From Fibrobacter sp. (GTDB lineage: Bacteria; Fibrobacterota; Fibrobacteria; Fibrobacterales; Fibrobacteraceae), in contig JAGAAW010000048.1 in assembly GCA_017615055.1 (NCBI GenBank), forward strand, positions 1 to 34,080: a DNA stretch of 34,080 nt, given 5' to 3'. This document shows positions 8,732 to 16,519 of the stretch, piece after piece. Made by a program: the position numbers and the translations under genes. How positions within the stretch are numbered: the first letter of the stretch is position 1; every line of letters starts with the position of its first letter. The notes below the pieces were generated by a model. The model ran no database searches, was not told the origin of the DNA, and was given only the letters and a program-made list of their open reading frames with translations.

Positions 8732-10679
8732 CGATACTACTCTTGGCTACCTCATTCTGATACTGCCGTTCCTGACGTTTGCCATAAACGGACTTTTCCT
8801 CGGCAACAAGAACGCGAAAGCCGCTGCCGGCCTCGCCGTGACATTCAACGGGCTCGCGTTTGCCTCGGCGGCTATCCTTGCCGTTCACTACTTCACGTCG
8901 ACTTTCGCCCCGCAGAAGGCGGTGCTTTTCGACCATACCTTCATCCCGTTCGCAGGCGATCTTGTCGCACGCATCGGGATGCTTATCGACCCGCTCTCGG
9001 TGATGATGCTCGTCGTGGTCACGTTCATCAGCTTCATGGTGAACATCTACAGCATCGGCTACATGCGCGAGGACCGTGCAATGGGCAGGTTCTTCGCCCT
9101 GCTCTCGCTGTTCAGTTTCAGCATGCTCGGGCTCGTCGTGGCGACCAACCTCTTCCAGATGTTTATCTTCTGGGAACTGGTGGGTGTTTCCAGTTACCTG
9201 CTTATCGGTTTCTGGTACCACAAGCCCTCCGCGGTAAGTGCCTCCAAGCAGGCGTTCATCCTCACGCGATTCGCCGACAGTTTCTTCCTGCTCGGCATCG
9301 TGCTCGTGAGCTACGTGGTCGGCAGTTTCGACTTCTCGACCATCAATTCGCTCTCGATGTACCCGTTCCGTAACGAGACTATCGACATGGGCCTGTGCAT
9401 CATGAGCAAGTCCAACGCGCTCATCCTCGGATCAATCCTCATATTCACCGGCGGCTGGGGAAAATCCGCCATGTTCCCGATGCATATCTGGCTCCCGAAC
9501 GCGATGGAAGGCCCGACTCCGGTCAGTTCCATCATCCACAGCGCCACGATGGTGGTCGCAGGCGTATACCTGGTCGCAAGACTCTTCCCGTTCTTCGCTG
9601 TCTGCGGCAACGCCCTCACGCTCATCATGTGGGTGGGTGCATTCACCATGGTGTTCGCCGCCGTCATCGCCTGCACGCAGAAAGATATCAAGCGAATCCT
9701 CGCCTACTCCACGCTCTCGCAGCTCGGGTACATGATGTTCGCGCTCGGTGCCTGCAAAATCGGTCAGGCCATCATTACCACGGGCTGGACCGCTTCTACG
9801 TTCCACATCTTCACGCATGCTTTCTTCAAGTGCAGCCTCTTCCTTATCGCGGGTAGCCTCATCCATCAGGTGGGCACGAACGACCTCGACGCAATGGGTG
9901 GACTCCGCAAGAAGATGAAGGTGACCTACGCTTGCACGCTCATCTCGATTCTCGCCATTTCGGGCATCCCGCCGTTCTCCGGCTTCTTCTCGAAAGACGA
10001 AATCATTCTCGCCGCCTTCCAGGGCCACCACTACGCGGTATTCGCGCTCGCCCTCCTTACGAGCGGGCTCACCACGTTCTACATGTTCCGCCTGTTCTTC
10101 CTCGCATTCCACGGGGAGCCGCGCCATGAGGGCGTGAAGGCGGGCCACGTGCACGAGGATCTCGCGATGACGCTCCCGATAGTGATTCTCGCCATCCCGG
10201 CATTCCTGAGCGGTATTCTCGGGAAGGGGCTGTTCGAGCACTTCTTTACCCCCGGCAAGTTGCATGTCCCGACCATGCTGAAGGTCGCCCATGCGGAATG
10301 GATCCCGTTTGTCGCCATCGGCGTTGCGGTACTGGCGCTCCTTATCGCCTGGTACCTGTACGCTAGCCCGAAGGCGAAGGCCCAGCGAGCTCTCGATTCC
10401 ACGAACCGGAGCGGCATTTACAAGATTATCTACAACAAGTTCTACTTCGACGAGATGTACTATACTGTCGTAAGGCAGTTCATTTTCGGCGGTGTCGCCC
10501 GCGTGGCGCGCGCCTTCAACGACTATGTAATCGAGGGGCTGCTCGCGTTCAGCATCTGGTTCGTCCACAAGCTTGGCGAACTCGTCCGCACGGCGCAGGC
10601 GGGCTACCTCCCCTTCTATCTGGGAACGCTGCTCGTAGGCTTGCTCCTATGGCGATTCTTCGGACAACTTCCCCTGTAG
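8724..10679 (+). CDS. nuoL: NADH-quinone oxidoreductase subunit L
   Basis: This 651-residue antiporter-like subunit is the distal proton pump of the membrane arm. Key family segments are FIFWELVGVSSYLLIGFWY (Glu of TM5), GKSAMFPMHIWLPNAMEGPTPVSS (Lys, plus the discontinuous-helix region) and FHIFTHAFFKCSLFL. The C-terminal part (about 540-651) carries the lateral helix and final transmembrane helix that clamp the arm, with a YFDEMYYTVV segment as in other NuoL proteins. Full length makes this a complex I subunit rather than an Mrp-type antiporter protein. A 7-nt gap separates it from nuoM. Confidence 0.96.
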   Translation: MINDTTLGYLILILPFLTFAINGLFLGNKNAKAAAGLAVTFNGLAFASAAILAVHYFTSTFAPQKAVLFDHTFIPFAGDLVARIGMLIDPLSVMMLVVVTFISFMVNIYSIGYMREDRAMGRFFALLSLFSFSMLGLVVATNLFQMFIFWELVGVSSYLLIGFWYHKPSAVSASKQAFILTRFADSFFLLGIVLVSYVVGSFDFSTINSLSMYPFRNETIDMGLCIMSKSNALILGSILIFTGGWGKSAMFPMHIWLPNAMEGPTPVSSIIHSATMVVAGVYLVARLFPFFAVCGNALTLIMWVGAFTMVFAAVIACTQKDIKRILAYSTLSQLGYMMFALGACKIGQAIITTGWTASTFHIFTHAFFKCSLFLIAGSLIHQVGTNDLDAMGGLRKKMKVTYACTLISILAISGIPPFSGFFSKDEIILAAFQGHHYAVFALALLTSGLTTFYMFRLFFLAFHGEPRHEGVKAGHVHEDLAMTLPIVILAIPAFLSGILGKGLFEHFFTPGKLHVPTMLKVAHAEWIPFVAIGVAVLALLIAWYLYASPKAKAQRALDSTNRSGIYKIIYNKFYFDEMYYTVVRQFIFGGVARVARAFNDYVIEGLLAFSIWFVHKLGELVRTAQAGYLPFYLGTLLVGLLLWRFFGQLPL

Positions 10680-10686
10680 GTGCAAT

Positions 10687-12225
10687 ATGGATACACTGCT
10701 TTTCAATTTGATCTGGGTCATCCCGCTTATAACGGTACTCCTTTGCATCCCCATACCCGCCACGTACGCGAAGTTGCTTCGTGGCCTGCATGCCGCATCG
10801 GCAAGCATTGTCCTTCTGATGGTATGCTACCTCACCTACCGCGTGTTCATGCTCTCGGGCACCCCCGCATCCGATGCGGCATCCCCGCTCATGCTCCGGT
10901 TCCTGACCGACATTCCGTGGATTTCGATGTTCAATTCCCACTATATTGTGGGTGCTGACGGCCTCAACATGCTGCTGCTTGCACTGACCGCATTTATCGT
11001 GTGGGGCGGCGTGCTCGTGAGTTTCAACATCAAGGGGAACCAGAAGGTATTCTTCGCGCTCATCCAACTGCTCGCCACGAGCGTGTACGGCGTGTACATG
11101 AGTTTCGACCTGGTGCTGTTCTTCGTGTTCTACGAGATGGAAGCGCTATGCATGTACCTGATGATCGCCTGCTACGGCAGCGGCCGCAGGGACTACGGCG
11201 GTAAAAAACTCACCTTGACGCTCGCGTTCGGGTCCTCGATGATTCTTGCGACCCTGTTCGGGCTCTACTTCGAGAGCGGCGTGCACAGCTTTAGCCTTAT
11301 GGAACTTTCGAAGGCGACCATCCCGATGAATTTCCAGATGTGGGCATTCCCGCTCATGTTCATGGGCTTTGCCGTTTCGAGTTCGCTGTTCCCGTTCCAC
11401 TTCTGGAGCCCGGACGGCCATTCCGCCGCACCTACCGCGGTCTCAATGCTTGCTGCCGGCGTGATGATGAAGATGGGTGCCTACGGCTGCCTGCGCGTCG
11501 CCATGTTCCTGATGCCCGAAGCCGCAAAAATCTGGCTCCCCTACGTGGTGGCACTCCTCATATTCAACGTGGTTCTCGGCCCCTTCATCGCGCTGCGCCA
11601 CAAAGACCTCAAGTACATCACGGCATACAGTTCCATCAGCCACTTGGGCCTTATCTTCCTGGGCCTTGCCGCAATGACCCCGATTGGCCTCCGCGGTGCA
11701 AGCCTGCAGATGATTTCGCACGGGTTCCTTACCGGGCTGTTCTTCGCAACTATCGGCATGATCTATGAACGCACGCATACCCGCGACATCACCGAGATGG
11801 GCGGCATCATGCGCAAGATGCCCTTCCTGGGCGTCGGATTCGTGATTGCCGGCTTTGCGGGACTCGGGCTCCCGGGATTCAGCGGGTTCATCGCCGAGAG
11901 CAACATCTTTATCGGCGCATTCCAGCAGGAATCCACCCTCACGCGCATCGTAACTATACTTGCGATACTTTCCATCACGACGACTGCGGTCTACATTCTC
12001 CAGACTGCAAACCGCATGCTGCACGGACCGCTCCCGCAAAAGTTCGAGAGCCTTACCGACGGCTGCCTGCGCGAAAAACTTGTCATTGTCGTGCTTGTCG
12101 CATGCTTGCTCTTTATAGGCGTTTGCCCGGGTCCGTTCGCAGACCTGCTCGACCAGAGCATCGCCCCGATATTCGAAAAGATTTCTGCGGCCACCCAGCC
12201 CGTCACCAGCGGGATAGGAGGTTAA
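10687..12225 (+). CDS. nuoM: NADH-quinone oxidoreductase subunit M
   Basis: This 512-residue antiporter-like proton-pumping subunit has around 14 membrane helices. Conserved features include FFVFYEMEALCMYLMI (buried Glu), SSLFPFHFWSPDGHSAAPTAVSM, and the YSSISHLGLIFLGL plus GFLTGLFFATIGMIYERTHTRDI region. Length and gene order (L-M-N) are standard. A GATACACTGC-type start context with GTAGGTGCAATATG supplies a weak ribosome-binding AGG. nuoN begins 3 nt after the stop. Confidence 0.96.
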   Translation: MDTLLFNLIWVIPLITVLLCIPIPATYAKLLRGLHAASASIVLLMVCYLTYRVFMLSGTPASDAASPLMLRFLTDIPWISMFNSHYIVGADGLNMLLLALTAFIVWGGVLVSFNIKGNQKVFFALIQLLATSVYGVYMSFDLVLFFVFYEMEALCMYLMIACYGSGRRDYGGKKLTLTLAFGSSMILATLFGLYFESGVHSFSLMELSKATIPMNFQMWAFPLMFMGFAVSSSLFPFHFWSPDGHSAAPTAVSMLAAGVMMKMGAYGCLRVAMFLMPEAAKIWLPYVVALLIFNVVLGPFIALRHKDLKYITAYSSISHLGLIFLGLAAMTPIGLRGASLQMISHGFLTGLFFATIGMIYERTHTRDITEMGGIMRKMPFLGVGFVIAGFAGLGLPGFSGFIAESNIFIGAFQQESTLTRIVTILAILSITTTAVYILQTANRMLHGPLPQKFESLTDGCLREKLVIVVLVACLLFIGVCPGPFADLLDQSIAPIFEKISAATQPVTSGIGG

Positions 12226-12228
12226 CCC

Positions 12229-13671
12229 ATGTCTGAATTCTATATCCCCAACTTTATCGTACCCGACCTGCTGTTGCTGATTTTCCCGTTCATCGTCATC
12301 GGGAGCAGGCTTTTCTGCAGTGCGCAATCCAAGGTGCCCTGGCGTATCGCGAACATCGGGTTCATCGCCATTTTCGTGCTCCTGAACCTCATCCCGATCG
12401 CCAGCGGCGAAGGAAGGTTCTTCATTACCAACTGGCGCGTTGACGACTTTGGCGTGCTCATGCGCGAAGTGCTGATGGTTTCTGCGATTCTCGGAATCTG
12501 GTTCGCGAAGGACTACTTCGAGCACGGTGCAGACGGCAAGCCGCAAATGCACCAGATTGCAGAATTTATCGGTGCAACCGCATTTGCCACCTTCGGTGGC
12601 TTTACCGTAGTTTCGGCATGCGACATGCTCACGTTCTTCCTCGGGCTCGAAATCGCGACTATCCCGATGTACGCCCTCACCGCTTGGAACAAGAAAGACC
12701 AACTGGGCTCAGAAGCGGCCACCAAGTACATCCTCATGGGTTCCGTCGCGACCGCGTTCGAACTCTTCGGCTTCAGCTACCTCTACGGCTTTGCCGGTTC
12801 GCTCCACTTTACCGAAATTGAGAACGCCGTCGCTGCCGGCACAAGCCCGCTCCTGTGGGTCGCCGTGCTGTTCCTCTTCTGCGGAATCGGGTTCAAACTC
12901 ACGCTGTTCCCGTTCTACACCTGGGCCCCGGACGTGTACGAAGGCGCTCCGACCCCGGTTACGGCAATCCTTTCCGTTACCTCGAAGGCAACCGCCATCG
13001 CATTCCTGGTCGTGCTGGTGTTTGGTCCCCTCGCCCCTGTCCAGGAGCAGGTCGCCCCGCTTATCGCGCTCCTCGCCGGTACCACGCTGTTCGTGGGTAA
13101 CCTCGGCGCGCTCAAGCAGAGCAGGCTCCGCAGGTTCATGGCGTACAGTTCCATCGCTCAGGCGGGCTATATAATGGTGGCGCTCCTCGGGCCCGAAGCG
13201 ATCGCGAAAACGGCCATCATCTACTACCTGTTCGTCTATGCGGTATCGAACTACCTCGCCTTCTTCGTGTTCGGCATTATCGGGCACCACCGCGAAGAAA
13301 CGTTCGCATCGCTCCGCGGGCTTTCCAAGCAAGACGTGAGCCTCGCTATCGCGCTCGCCATCGCAATGTTCAGCCTTGCGGGCATCCCGCCCCTCGCCGG
13401 TTTCTTCGGCAAGTTCCACCTGTTCTTCAGCGGAGCCTCTACCGGCCACTACGTGCTGGTCACCTTCGCCGTCCTGAACAACGTGCTCGCGCTGTTCTAC
13501 TACATCCAGCTTATCAAGAGCGCATGGGTGGACGAACCCGACGGGCACCTGACCCCGCTACGCCTCACCAAGAGGCAGCGCGGCGTCATTATCCTGCTCA
13601 CGGTCATGGTGGTGATACTCGGATTCCTGCCGTTCCTGAGCAACAACGTATTCTCGGGTTTCAGTCTTTAG
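12229..13671 (+). CDS. nuoN: NADH-quinone oxidoreductase subunit N
   Basis: This 480-residue antiporter-like subunit shows LTFFLGLEIATIPMYALTAW (Glu of the pump channel), KLTLFPFYTWAPDVYEGAPTPVTA and YSSIAQAGYIMVALL, all standard NuoN segments. It is the last gene of the unit. A GGGATAGGAGGTTAACCC sequence in front of the ATG contains a full AGGAGG ribosome-binding site that also includes the nuoM stop. Minus-strand genes converge on it 16 nt after the stop. Confidence 0.96.
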   Translation: MSEFYIPNFIVPDLLLLIFPFIVIGSRLFCSAQSKVPWRIANIGFIAIFVLLNLIPIASGEGRFFITNWRVDDFGVLMREVLMVSAILGIWFAKDYFEHGADGKPQMHQIAEFIGATAFATFGGFTVVSACDMLTFFLGLEIATIPMYALTAWNKKDQLGSEAATKYILMGSVATAFELFGFSYLYGFAGSLHFTEIENAVAAGTSPLLWVAVLFLFCGIGFKLTLFPFYTWAPDVYEGAPTPVTAILSVTSKATAIAFLVVLVFGPLAPVQEQVAPLIALLAGTTLFVGNLGALKQSRLRRFMAYSSIAQAGYIMVALLGPEAIAKTAIIYYLFVYAVSNYLAFFVFGIIGHHREETFASLRGLSKQDVSLAIALAIAMFSLAGIPPLAGFFGKFHLFFSGASTGHYVLVTFAVLNNVLALFYYIQLIKSAWVDEPDGHLTPLRLTKRQRGVIILLTVMVVILGFLPFLSNNVFSGFSL

Positions 13672-13673
13672 AT

Positions 13674-13692
13674 TTTAGACTTACGGTCTAAA
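13674..13692. terminator. Short hairpin between convergent transcription units
   Basis: TTTAGAC (13674-13680), loop TTACG, GTCTAAA (13686-13692) form a perfect 7-bp stem just after the nuoN stop and across the stop of the minus-strand gene. It lacks a long T-run, so intrinsic termination is plausible but weak. Confidence 0.4.
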
Positions 13693-14026
13693 TGACCGCG
13701 TCAATCTTTTCGTTCCAATGGTTCGTGGTTTCACGGACCATTTCTTTTCCGCAGTCACAAATGCTCAAAAAGCAGATTTCGTTTACAACCTCATAATCAG
13801 AACCGCCGTTAAACACGTTGGCGTTACCGTACTCTTCGCGGTCTTTCCACACATAGACCTTGCACGCATATTGCGCCGAGGCAGACTTGCAATAAGCGAC
13901 AAGCATGTCTTCGGTGAGGTCGGCCGCAGTCGAAACACCCGCCGACGCAAGGATTTCGGTCAGCGAAATGGCGCGCGTGCCGTCCTTGGCTAGAATTCTT
14001 CCGGCGATGTTGTACTCGACTTCCAT
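13688..14026 (-). CDS. Unknown 112-residue protein
   Basis: I do not recognise this protein. The frame is open further upstream, but that part overlaps trmJ; ATG 14026 (MEVEYNIAGRIL) starts 4 nt after the trmJ stop and gives a compact protein. It is acidic and soluble, with a mix of beta-like (VEYNIAGRILAKDG) and helical segments, and a C-terminal CDCGKE pair of cysteines after CFLSIC that could bind a metal. No signal peptide or membrane helix is seen. It is likely cotranscribed with trmJ. Confidence 0.7.
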   Translation of the reverse strand: MEVEYNIAGRILAKDGTRAISLTEILASAGVSTAADLTEDMLVAYCKSASAQYACKVYVWKDREEYGNANVFNGGSDYEVVNEICFLSICDCGKEMVRETTNHWNEKIDAVI

Positions 14027-14030
14027 AAAG

Positions 14031-14807
14031 CTAGGATTCTGCGTCTTTAGCGGCTTCGGCAGCCTTTGCAGCCTTGTCGGCGGCCTGCTCCAAGCGAGCG
14101 GGCTTTTTTGCAAGGTTACGAATCAAGCCAAACAATGCCGAAAGTTCGTTGCGCGTGGGGTGCAGGCGCTGCAACAGCGTATTGAGGAAGTTGTCGCGCC
14201 AAGCCTGGTCATGATACTGGCCCGTCAAGTAGCGATCGAGGAACTTCTTGAAGCTGTCGATCTGGTCGATGGTCGCCGGGGCCGTCTCGCAGGCGCCCTT
14301 CGTGCCGCGCTTCGCACGACCTTCGCCATTCGCGAGCGCGCCACTGCGGCAAAGTTCATACAGGCCGACCGTCACCGCCTGCGCCAAGTTGAGGCTCATG
14401 AGCCCCGGCACCGGGATTTCGCACTGGTACGTGCAGGCGTTCACCTCTTCGGTCTCGAGCCCGCAGGATTCGCGCCCAAACACGAGCGCAATCGTGCCAT
14501 TCTCGGGCAGGAGTTCCGAAAGCCCAGGCATCATCGTGTGCTTGATGGCAGAACCGTAAATGCGGCGGCTGAACGCGACCGCGCAGGCGCAATCGCCGAT
14601 GGCATCCTCGAACTTATGCACGATGGTCGCCTTGTCCAGGACCTCGTGGCTGTTCGGTGCCGTGTGGTAGGAATTTTCAATCACCTTGTCGCGCCTCGGG
14701 TAGACGATATACAGTTCGTCGAGGGCGTAGCAGTGCATCGCGCGGGCCACGAAGCCCACGTTGTGCGGGTGTTCCGGTTCAACTAAAACGACTCTGAATT
14801 TTCTCAT
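14031..14807 (-). CDS. trmJ: tRNA/rRNA 2'-O-methyltransferase, TrmJ/SpoU type
   Basis: This 258-residue SPOUT-superfamily methyltransferase has the three trefoil-knot motifs in order: LVEPEHPHNVGFVARAM (motif 1, residues about 8-24), LVFGRESCGLETEEV (motif 2, the SAM-binding loop) and IPVPGLMSLNLAQAVTV (motif 3). The wording NVGFVARAM and the roughly 80-residue helical C-terminal extension fit TrmJ, which methylates the 2'-OH at tRNA position 32, better than TrmL or RlmB. The exact target nucleotide cannot be read from sequence. The C-terminus ends in an Ala/Lys-rich helix. A dispersed repeat lies between this gene and the upstream nucleotidyltransferase gene. Confidence 0.85.
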   Translation of the reverse strand: MRKFRVVLVEPEHPHNVGFVARAMHCYALDELYIVYPRRDKVIENSYHTAPNSHEVLDKATIVHKFEDAIGDCACAVAFSRRIYGSAIKHTMMPGLSELLPENGTIALVFGRESCGLETEEVNACTYQCEIPVPGLMSLNLAQAVTVGLYELCRSGALANGEGRAKRGTKGACETAPATIDQIDSFKKFLDRYLTGQYHDQAWRDNFLNTLLQRLHPTRNELSALFGLIRNLAKKPARLEQAADKAAKAAEAAKDAES

Positions 14808-14823
14808 ATGCTTACAATCTATC

Positions 14824-14866
14824 AGATCCTTCGACTTCGGGCTGCGCCCTCCGCTCAGGATGACAC
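14824..14866 (+). repeat. Dispersed hairpin repeat, copy 1
   Basis: AGATCCTTCGACTTCGGGCT... through CTCAGGATGACAC. The ends AGATCCTTCGAC and GCTCAGGATGACAC recur at 17772, 24653, 24996 and 25288; the centre (GGGCTGCGCCC) forms its own small hairpin. It lies between two minus-strand genes. Confidence 0.8.
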
Positions 14867-14867
14867 T

Positions 14868-15743
14868 TTAGTTAATTTTCCAATTAAAGCCTTTCCCGCG
14901 GATTTCGTTCTCGATGGTTTCGCCTTCGGCGATTTCCGCACCATCATAGATGACGGAATGCCGGATTTTCACGCCCGCGGGCAGTTCCACGCCGGGCTCG
15001 ATTACGGCCTCGTTCACGTCACGGCCCAGTTCCTTCAGGCGGGCCTCCACCGCGGCCATCAAGCCCTCGGGCGACCCCATGTCAATCCACGTCGCATGCA
15101 GTTGCGTCATGTCCACGAACGGTGCGCGGCCCGCGGCGATTTCCAGCTTCCAGAATTCGCGTATATCGAATTCGCCTTCACGGATTCGCGAGAGGGCGGC
15201 ATCGCTGTACCACGACACGCCGGAGAACGTCGCGGGCATACCCTCTTCGCTCCCGAAACGCCCGGCAATTCCCGCCAGGCGACCGTCAGAATCCACACGG
15301 AAGGTATTGACCTTCGGGAAGTCCACCGCCAAGAGCGCCACCTGCGGGCCGGCCGGCCGAGCCGCCTGCGCTTGCGCGTTACTCACGAACGCCTTCAAAT
15401 CAAAACTGCAATAGGCGTCGCCGTTCATCACCAGCAAGCCACCGCGGTAACCCTCGGCGTAAATACGGCGCAGCGGCCCCGCAGTTCCCAAGATTTCCGG
15501 CTGTTCCACCCAGACCTTCTCGAAACCGAGCGCCTTGCCCGCCTCCACCACCTGTTCCGCCAGGTAATGCGCATTCGCATGCAAGCGCACGTTCCCGATG
15601 GCACGGGCCTTTCGGGCCTGCAAGTCGAGGATCGAGGCGTCCACCACGGGCACGAGCGGTTTCGGCACGTCGTTTGTAAGCGGACGGAGTCGAGTCCCGA
15701 GCCCAGCCGCCAAAATCAAAACGTTCAGGGAAGCGTTATCCAT
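14868..15743 (-). CDS. Sugar-1-phosphate nucleotidyltransferase (ManC/MurU-like)
   Basis: This 291-residue protein begins with the nucleotidyltransferase signature LILAAGLGTRLRPLTNDVPKPLVPV, split here as ILAAGLGTRLRPLT plus PKPLVPV (residues about 10-34), followed by a metal-binding MNGDAYC (Asp near residue 110). The second half has WIDMGSPEGLMAA and a short C-terminal left-handed-helix-like stretch with I-x-P and V-I-x-D repeats. Such enzymes make NDP-sugars: GDP-mannose, or UDP-MurNAc in the MurU branch; substrate choice is uncertain. An in-frame codon 9 positions upstream exists, but ATG 15743 is preferred because the inverted repeat and promoter-like motif abut it. Confidence 0.85.
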   Translation of the reverse strand: MDNASLNVLILAAGLGTRLRPLTNDVPKPLVPVVDASILDLQARKARAIGNVRLHANAHYLAEQVVEAGKALGFEKVWVEQPEILGTAGPLRRIYAEGYRGGLLVMNGDAYCSFDLKAFVSNAQAQAARPAGPQVALLAVDFPKVNTFRVDSDGRLAGIAGRFGSEEGMPATFSGVSWYSDAALSRIREGEFDIREFWKLEIAAGRAPFVDMTQLHATWIDMGSPEGLMAAVEARLKELGRDVNEAVIEPGVELPAGVKIRHSVIYDGAEIAEGETIENEIRGKGFNWKIN

Positions 15744-15770
15744 TGCCGTAAATGTAGAAAATAACGGCAA
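15744..15770 (-). promoter_or_regulatory. Inverted repeat and promoter-like motif at the nucleotidyltransferase start
   Basis: TTGCCGT (15744-15750) and ACGGCAA (15764-15770) form a 7-bp inverted repeat with a 13-nt centre. On the minus strand the centre holds CTACATTTACGGC (15757 to 15745). If TACATT is the -10 element, transcription would begin at or next to ATG 15743, giving a leaderless mRNA, and the inverted repeat would be an operator covering the start site. Confidence 0.45.
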
Positions 15771-15772
15771 AC

Positions 15773-16081
15773 CTACTTCGCGGCCGATTCGGCCATAAGC
15801 CTTACTGCGAGTTCAACAAGGGCGTCATCCACGAGCGTCTGGTAATGACCACCGCGAGCGTTGGCGTACTCACGGATTGCATCCACCGCCCCAGAATGCA
15901 GGCGGAACGTGTAAGGTTTCTTCGCCGTCGCCCTAAACTTGGCGGAGCGCACCGTCATCGATGAATTGAAAAAGGTCTTGGTTTCTTCCCTGGGAACAAC
16001 CTCGAAATCGCCGCTTTCCACGGTTTCCATGAGAGAGCGTTCCTTCTCGTCAAACGGCTTGTTGATAAATTTTCTAGCCAT
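15773..16081 (-). CDS. BrnA-like antitoxin/DNA-binding protein (orphan)
   Basis: This 102-residue protein has an N-terminal basic and acidic stretch (MARKFINKPFDEKERSLMETVE), a linker, and a C-terminal half (YTFRLHSGAVDAIREYANARGGHYQTLVDDALVEL) resembling the ribbon-helix-helix/BrnA antitoxin fold that ends in YQTLxxxAL. BrnA proteins neutralise the BrnT ribonuclease and repress their own operon. The frame is open to 16192, but the ATG at 16081 gives a sensible protein. The upstream gene that should encode BrnT is reduced to about 22 codons (16082-16149), so this looks like an antitoxin without its toxin, or a domesticated regulator. The family call is moderate. Confidence 0.65.
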   Translation of the reverse strand: MARKFINKPFDEKERSLMETVESGDFEVVPREETKTFFNSSMTVRSAKFRATAKKPYTFRLHSGAVDAIREYANARGGHYQTLVDDALVELAVRLMAESAAK

Positions 16082-16149
16082 AGCCAAACTTCTCTTTCTG
16101 CGAGAACCTTCTCGGCTTTTTTCGAGTCCCACTCGAAATCGATATCCAT
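16082..16149 (-). pseudogene. Vestige of a brnT toxin gene
   Basis: ATG 16149 opens MDIDFEWDSKKAEKVLAERE, which resembles the N-terminus of BrnT toxins (FEWDxxKAxxNLxKHGV). After about 22 codons the frame runs into brnA out of phase and stops at 15955. BrnT is normally about 90 residues with His/Arg/Lys catalytic residues further on; all of that is missing. A consensus promoter lies directly upstream. Interpretation: internal deletion removed the toxin and joined the first codons to the antitoxin gene. Confidence 0.6.
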
Positions 16150-16155
16150 ATAATA

Positions 16156-16192
16156 TCCCTTTTAATATAAAATTTTGTAATACATTTGTCAA
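16156..16192 (-). promoter_or_regulatory. Consensus promoter of the brnT-remnant/brnA unit
   Basis: Minus strand: TTGACA (16192-16187), 17-nt spacer, TATATT (16169-16164), then AAGGGA (16161-16156) and the ATG at 16149. Both hexamers and the spacing are near ideal. Start of transcription would fall about 8 nt before the ATG. Confidence 0.7.
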
Positions 16193-16199
16193 TACATTT
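16179..16199. repeat. Direct repeat over the -35 element, possible antitoxin operator
   Basis: AATACATTT occurs at 16179-16187 and 16191-16199, a 12-nt period that spans the -35 hexamer of the brnA promoter. Ribbon-helix-helix repressors often bind such short repeats; this is inference. Confidence 0.45.
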
Positions 16200-16207
16200 T
16201 CCAGGAC

Positions 16208-16267
16208 TCAAAATTGGCTTTTTAACTCAAATTTATTGAATAATTCCCTGATTTCATTAAACATCAT
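16208..16267 (-). other. 19-codon ORF with strong ribosome-binding site, possible gene remnant
   Basis: On the minus strand a GGAGG lies a few bases before ATG ATG at 16267, followed by 19 codons (MMFNEIRELFNKFELKSQF) and TGA. It is too short to assign; it may be the surviving N-terminus of a deleted gene or a real small peptide. Confidence 0.3.
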
Positions 16268-16335
16268 ATAGCCTCCATGGCCGCATTTGCGGTCGGTTGA
16301 TTGTTAGAGGCGTCCCTTCCACCTGAAATTCAGAT

Positions 16336-16377
16336 AAAAAAAGAACGCACCTTGCCTTTCCATAGCAAGATGCGTTC
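16336..16377 (-). terminator. Intrinsic terminator pointing left, with no gene upstream
   Basis: GAACGCA-C-CTTGC (16343-16355) pairs with GCAAG-A-TGCGTTC (16365-16377), with one mismatch and a 9-nt loop. On the minus strand it is followed by seven T residues (16342-16336). No minus-strand gene lies between it and 16520, so it would end a non-coding transcript or a leader. Confidence 0.7.
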
Positions 16378-16415
16378 GGGCATTAATGTACCTAAGTTTC
16401 AGAAGAAAGGCAAGG
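16343..16415 (-). promoter_or_regulatory. Attenuator-like alternative pairing
   Basis: CCTTGCCTTTC occurs on the plus strand at 16350-16360 and its exact 11-nt reverse complement GAAAGGCAAGG at 16405-16415. In a minus-strand RNA the upstream copy would pair with the loop and 3' arm of the terminator and exclude it, the arrangement of an antiterminator. Confidence 0.45.
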
Positions 16416-16519
16416 ACGACTAAAAAATTTTACATAGTATTAGCAAACTTGCTTAAATAAAGGTATATTCAGAAAGTAGATCTTATGGGGACTCTTTATG
16501 AGCCGAGGTAAAACAAAAA

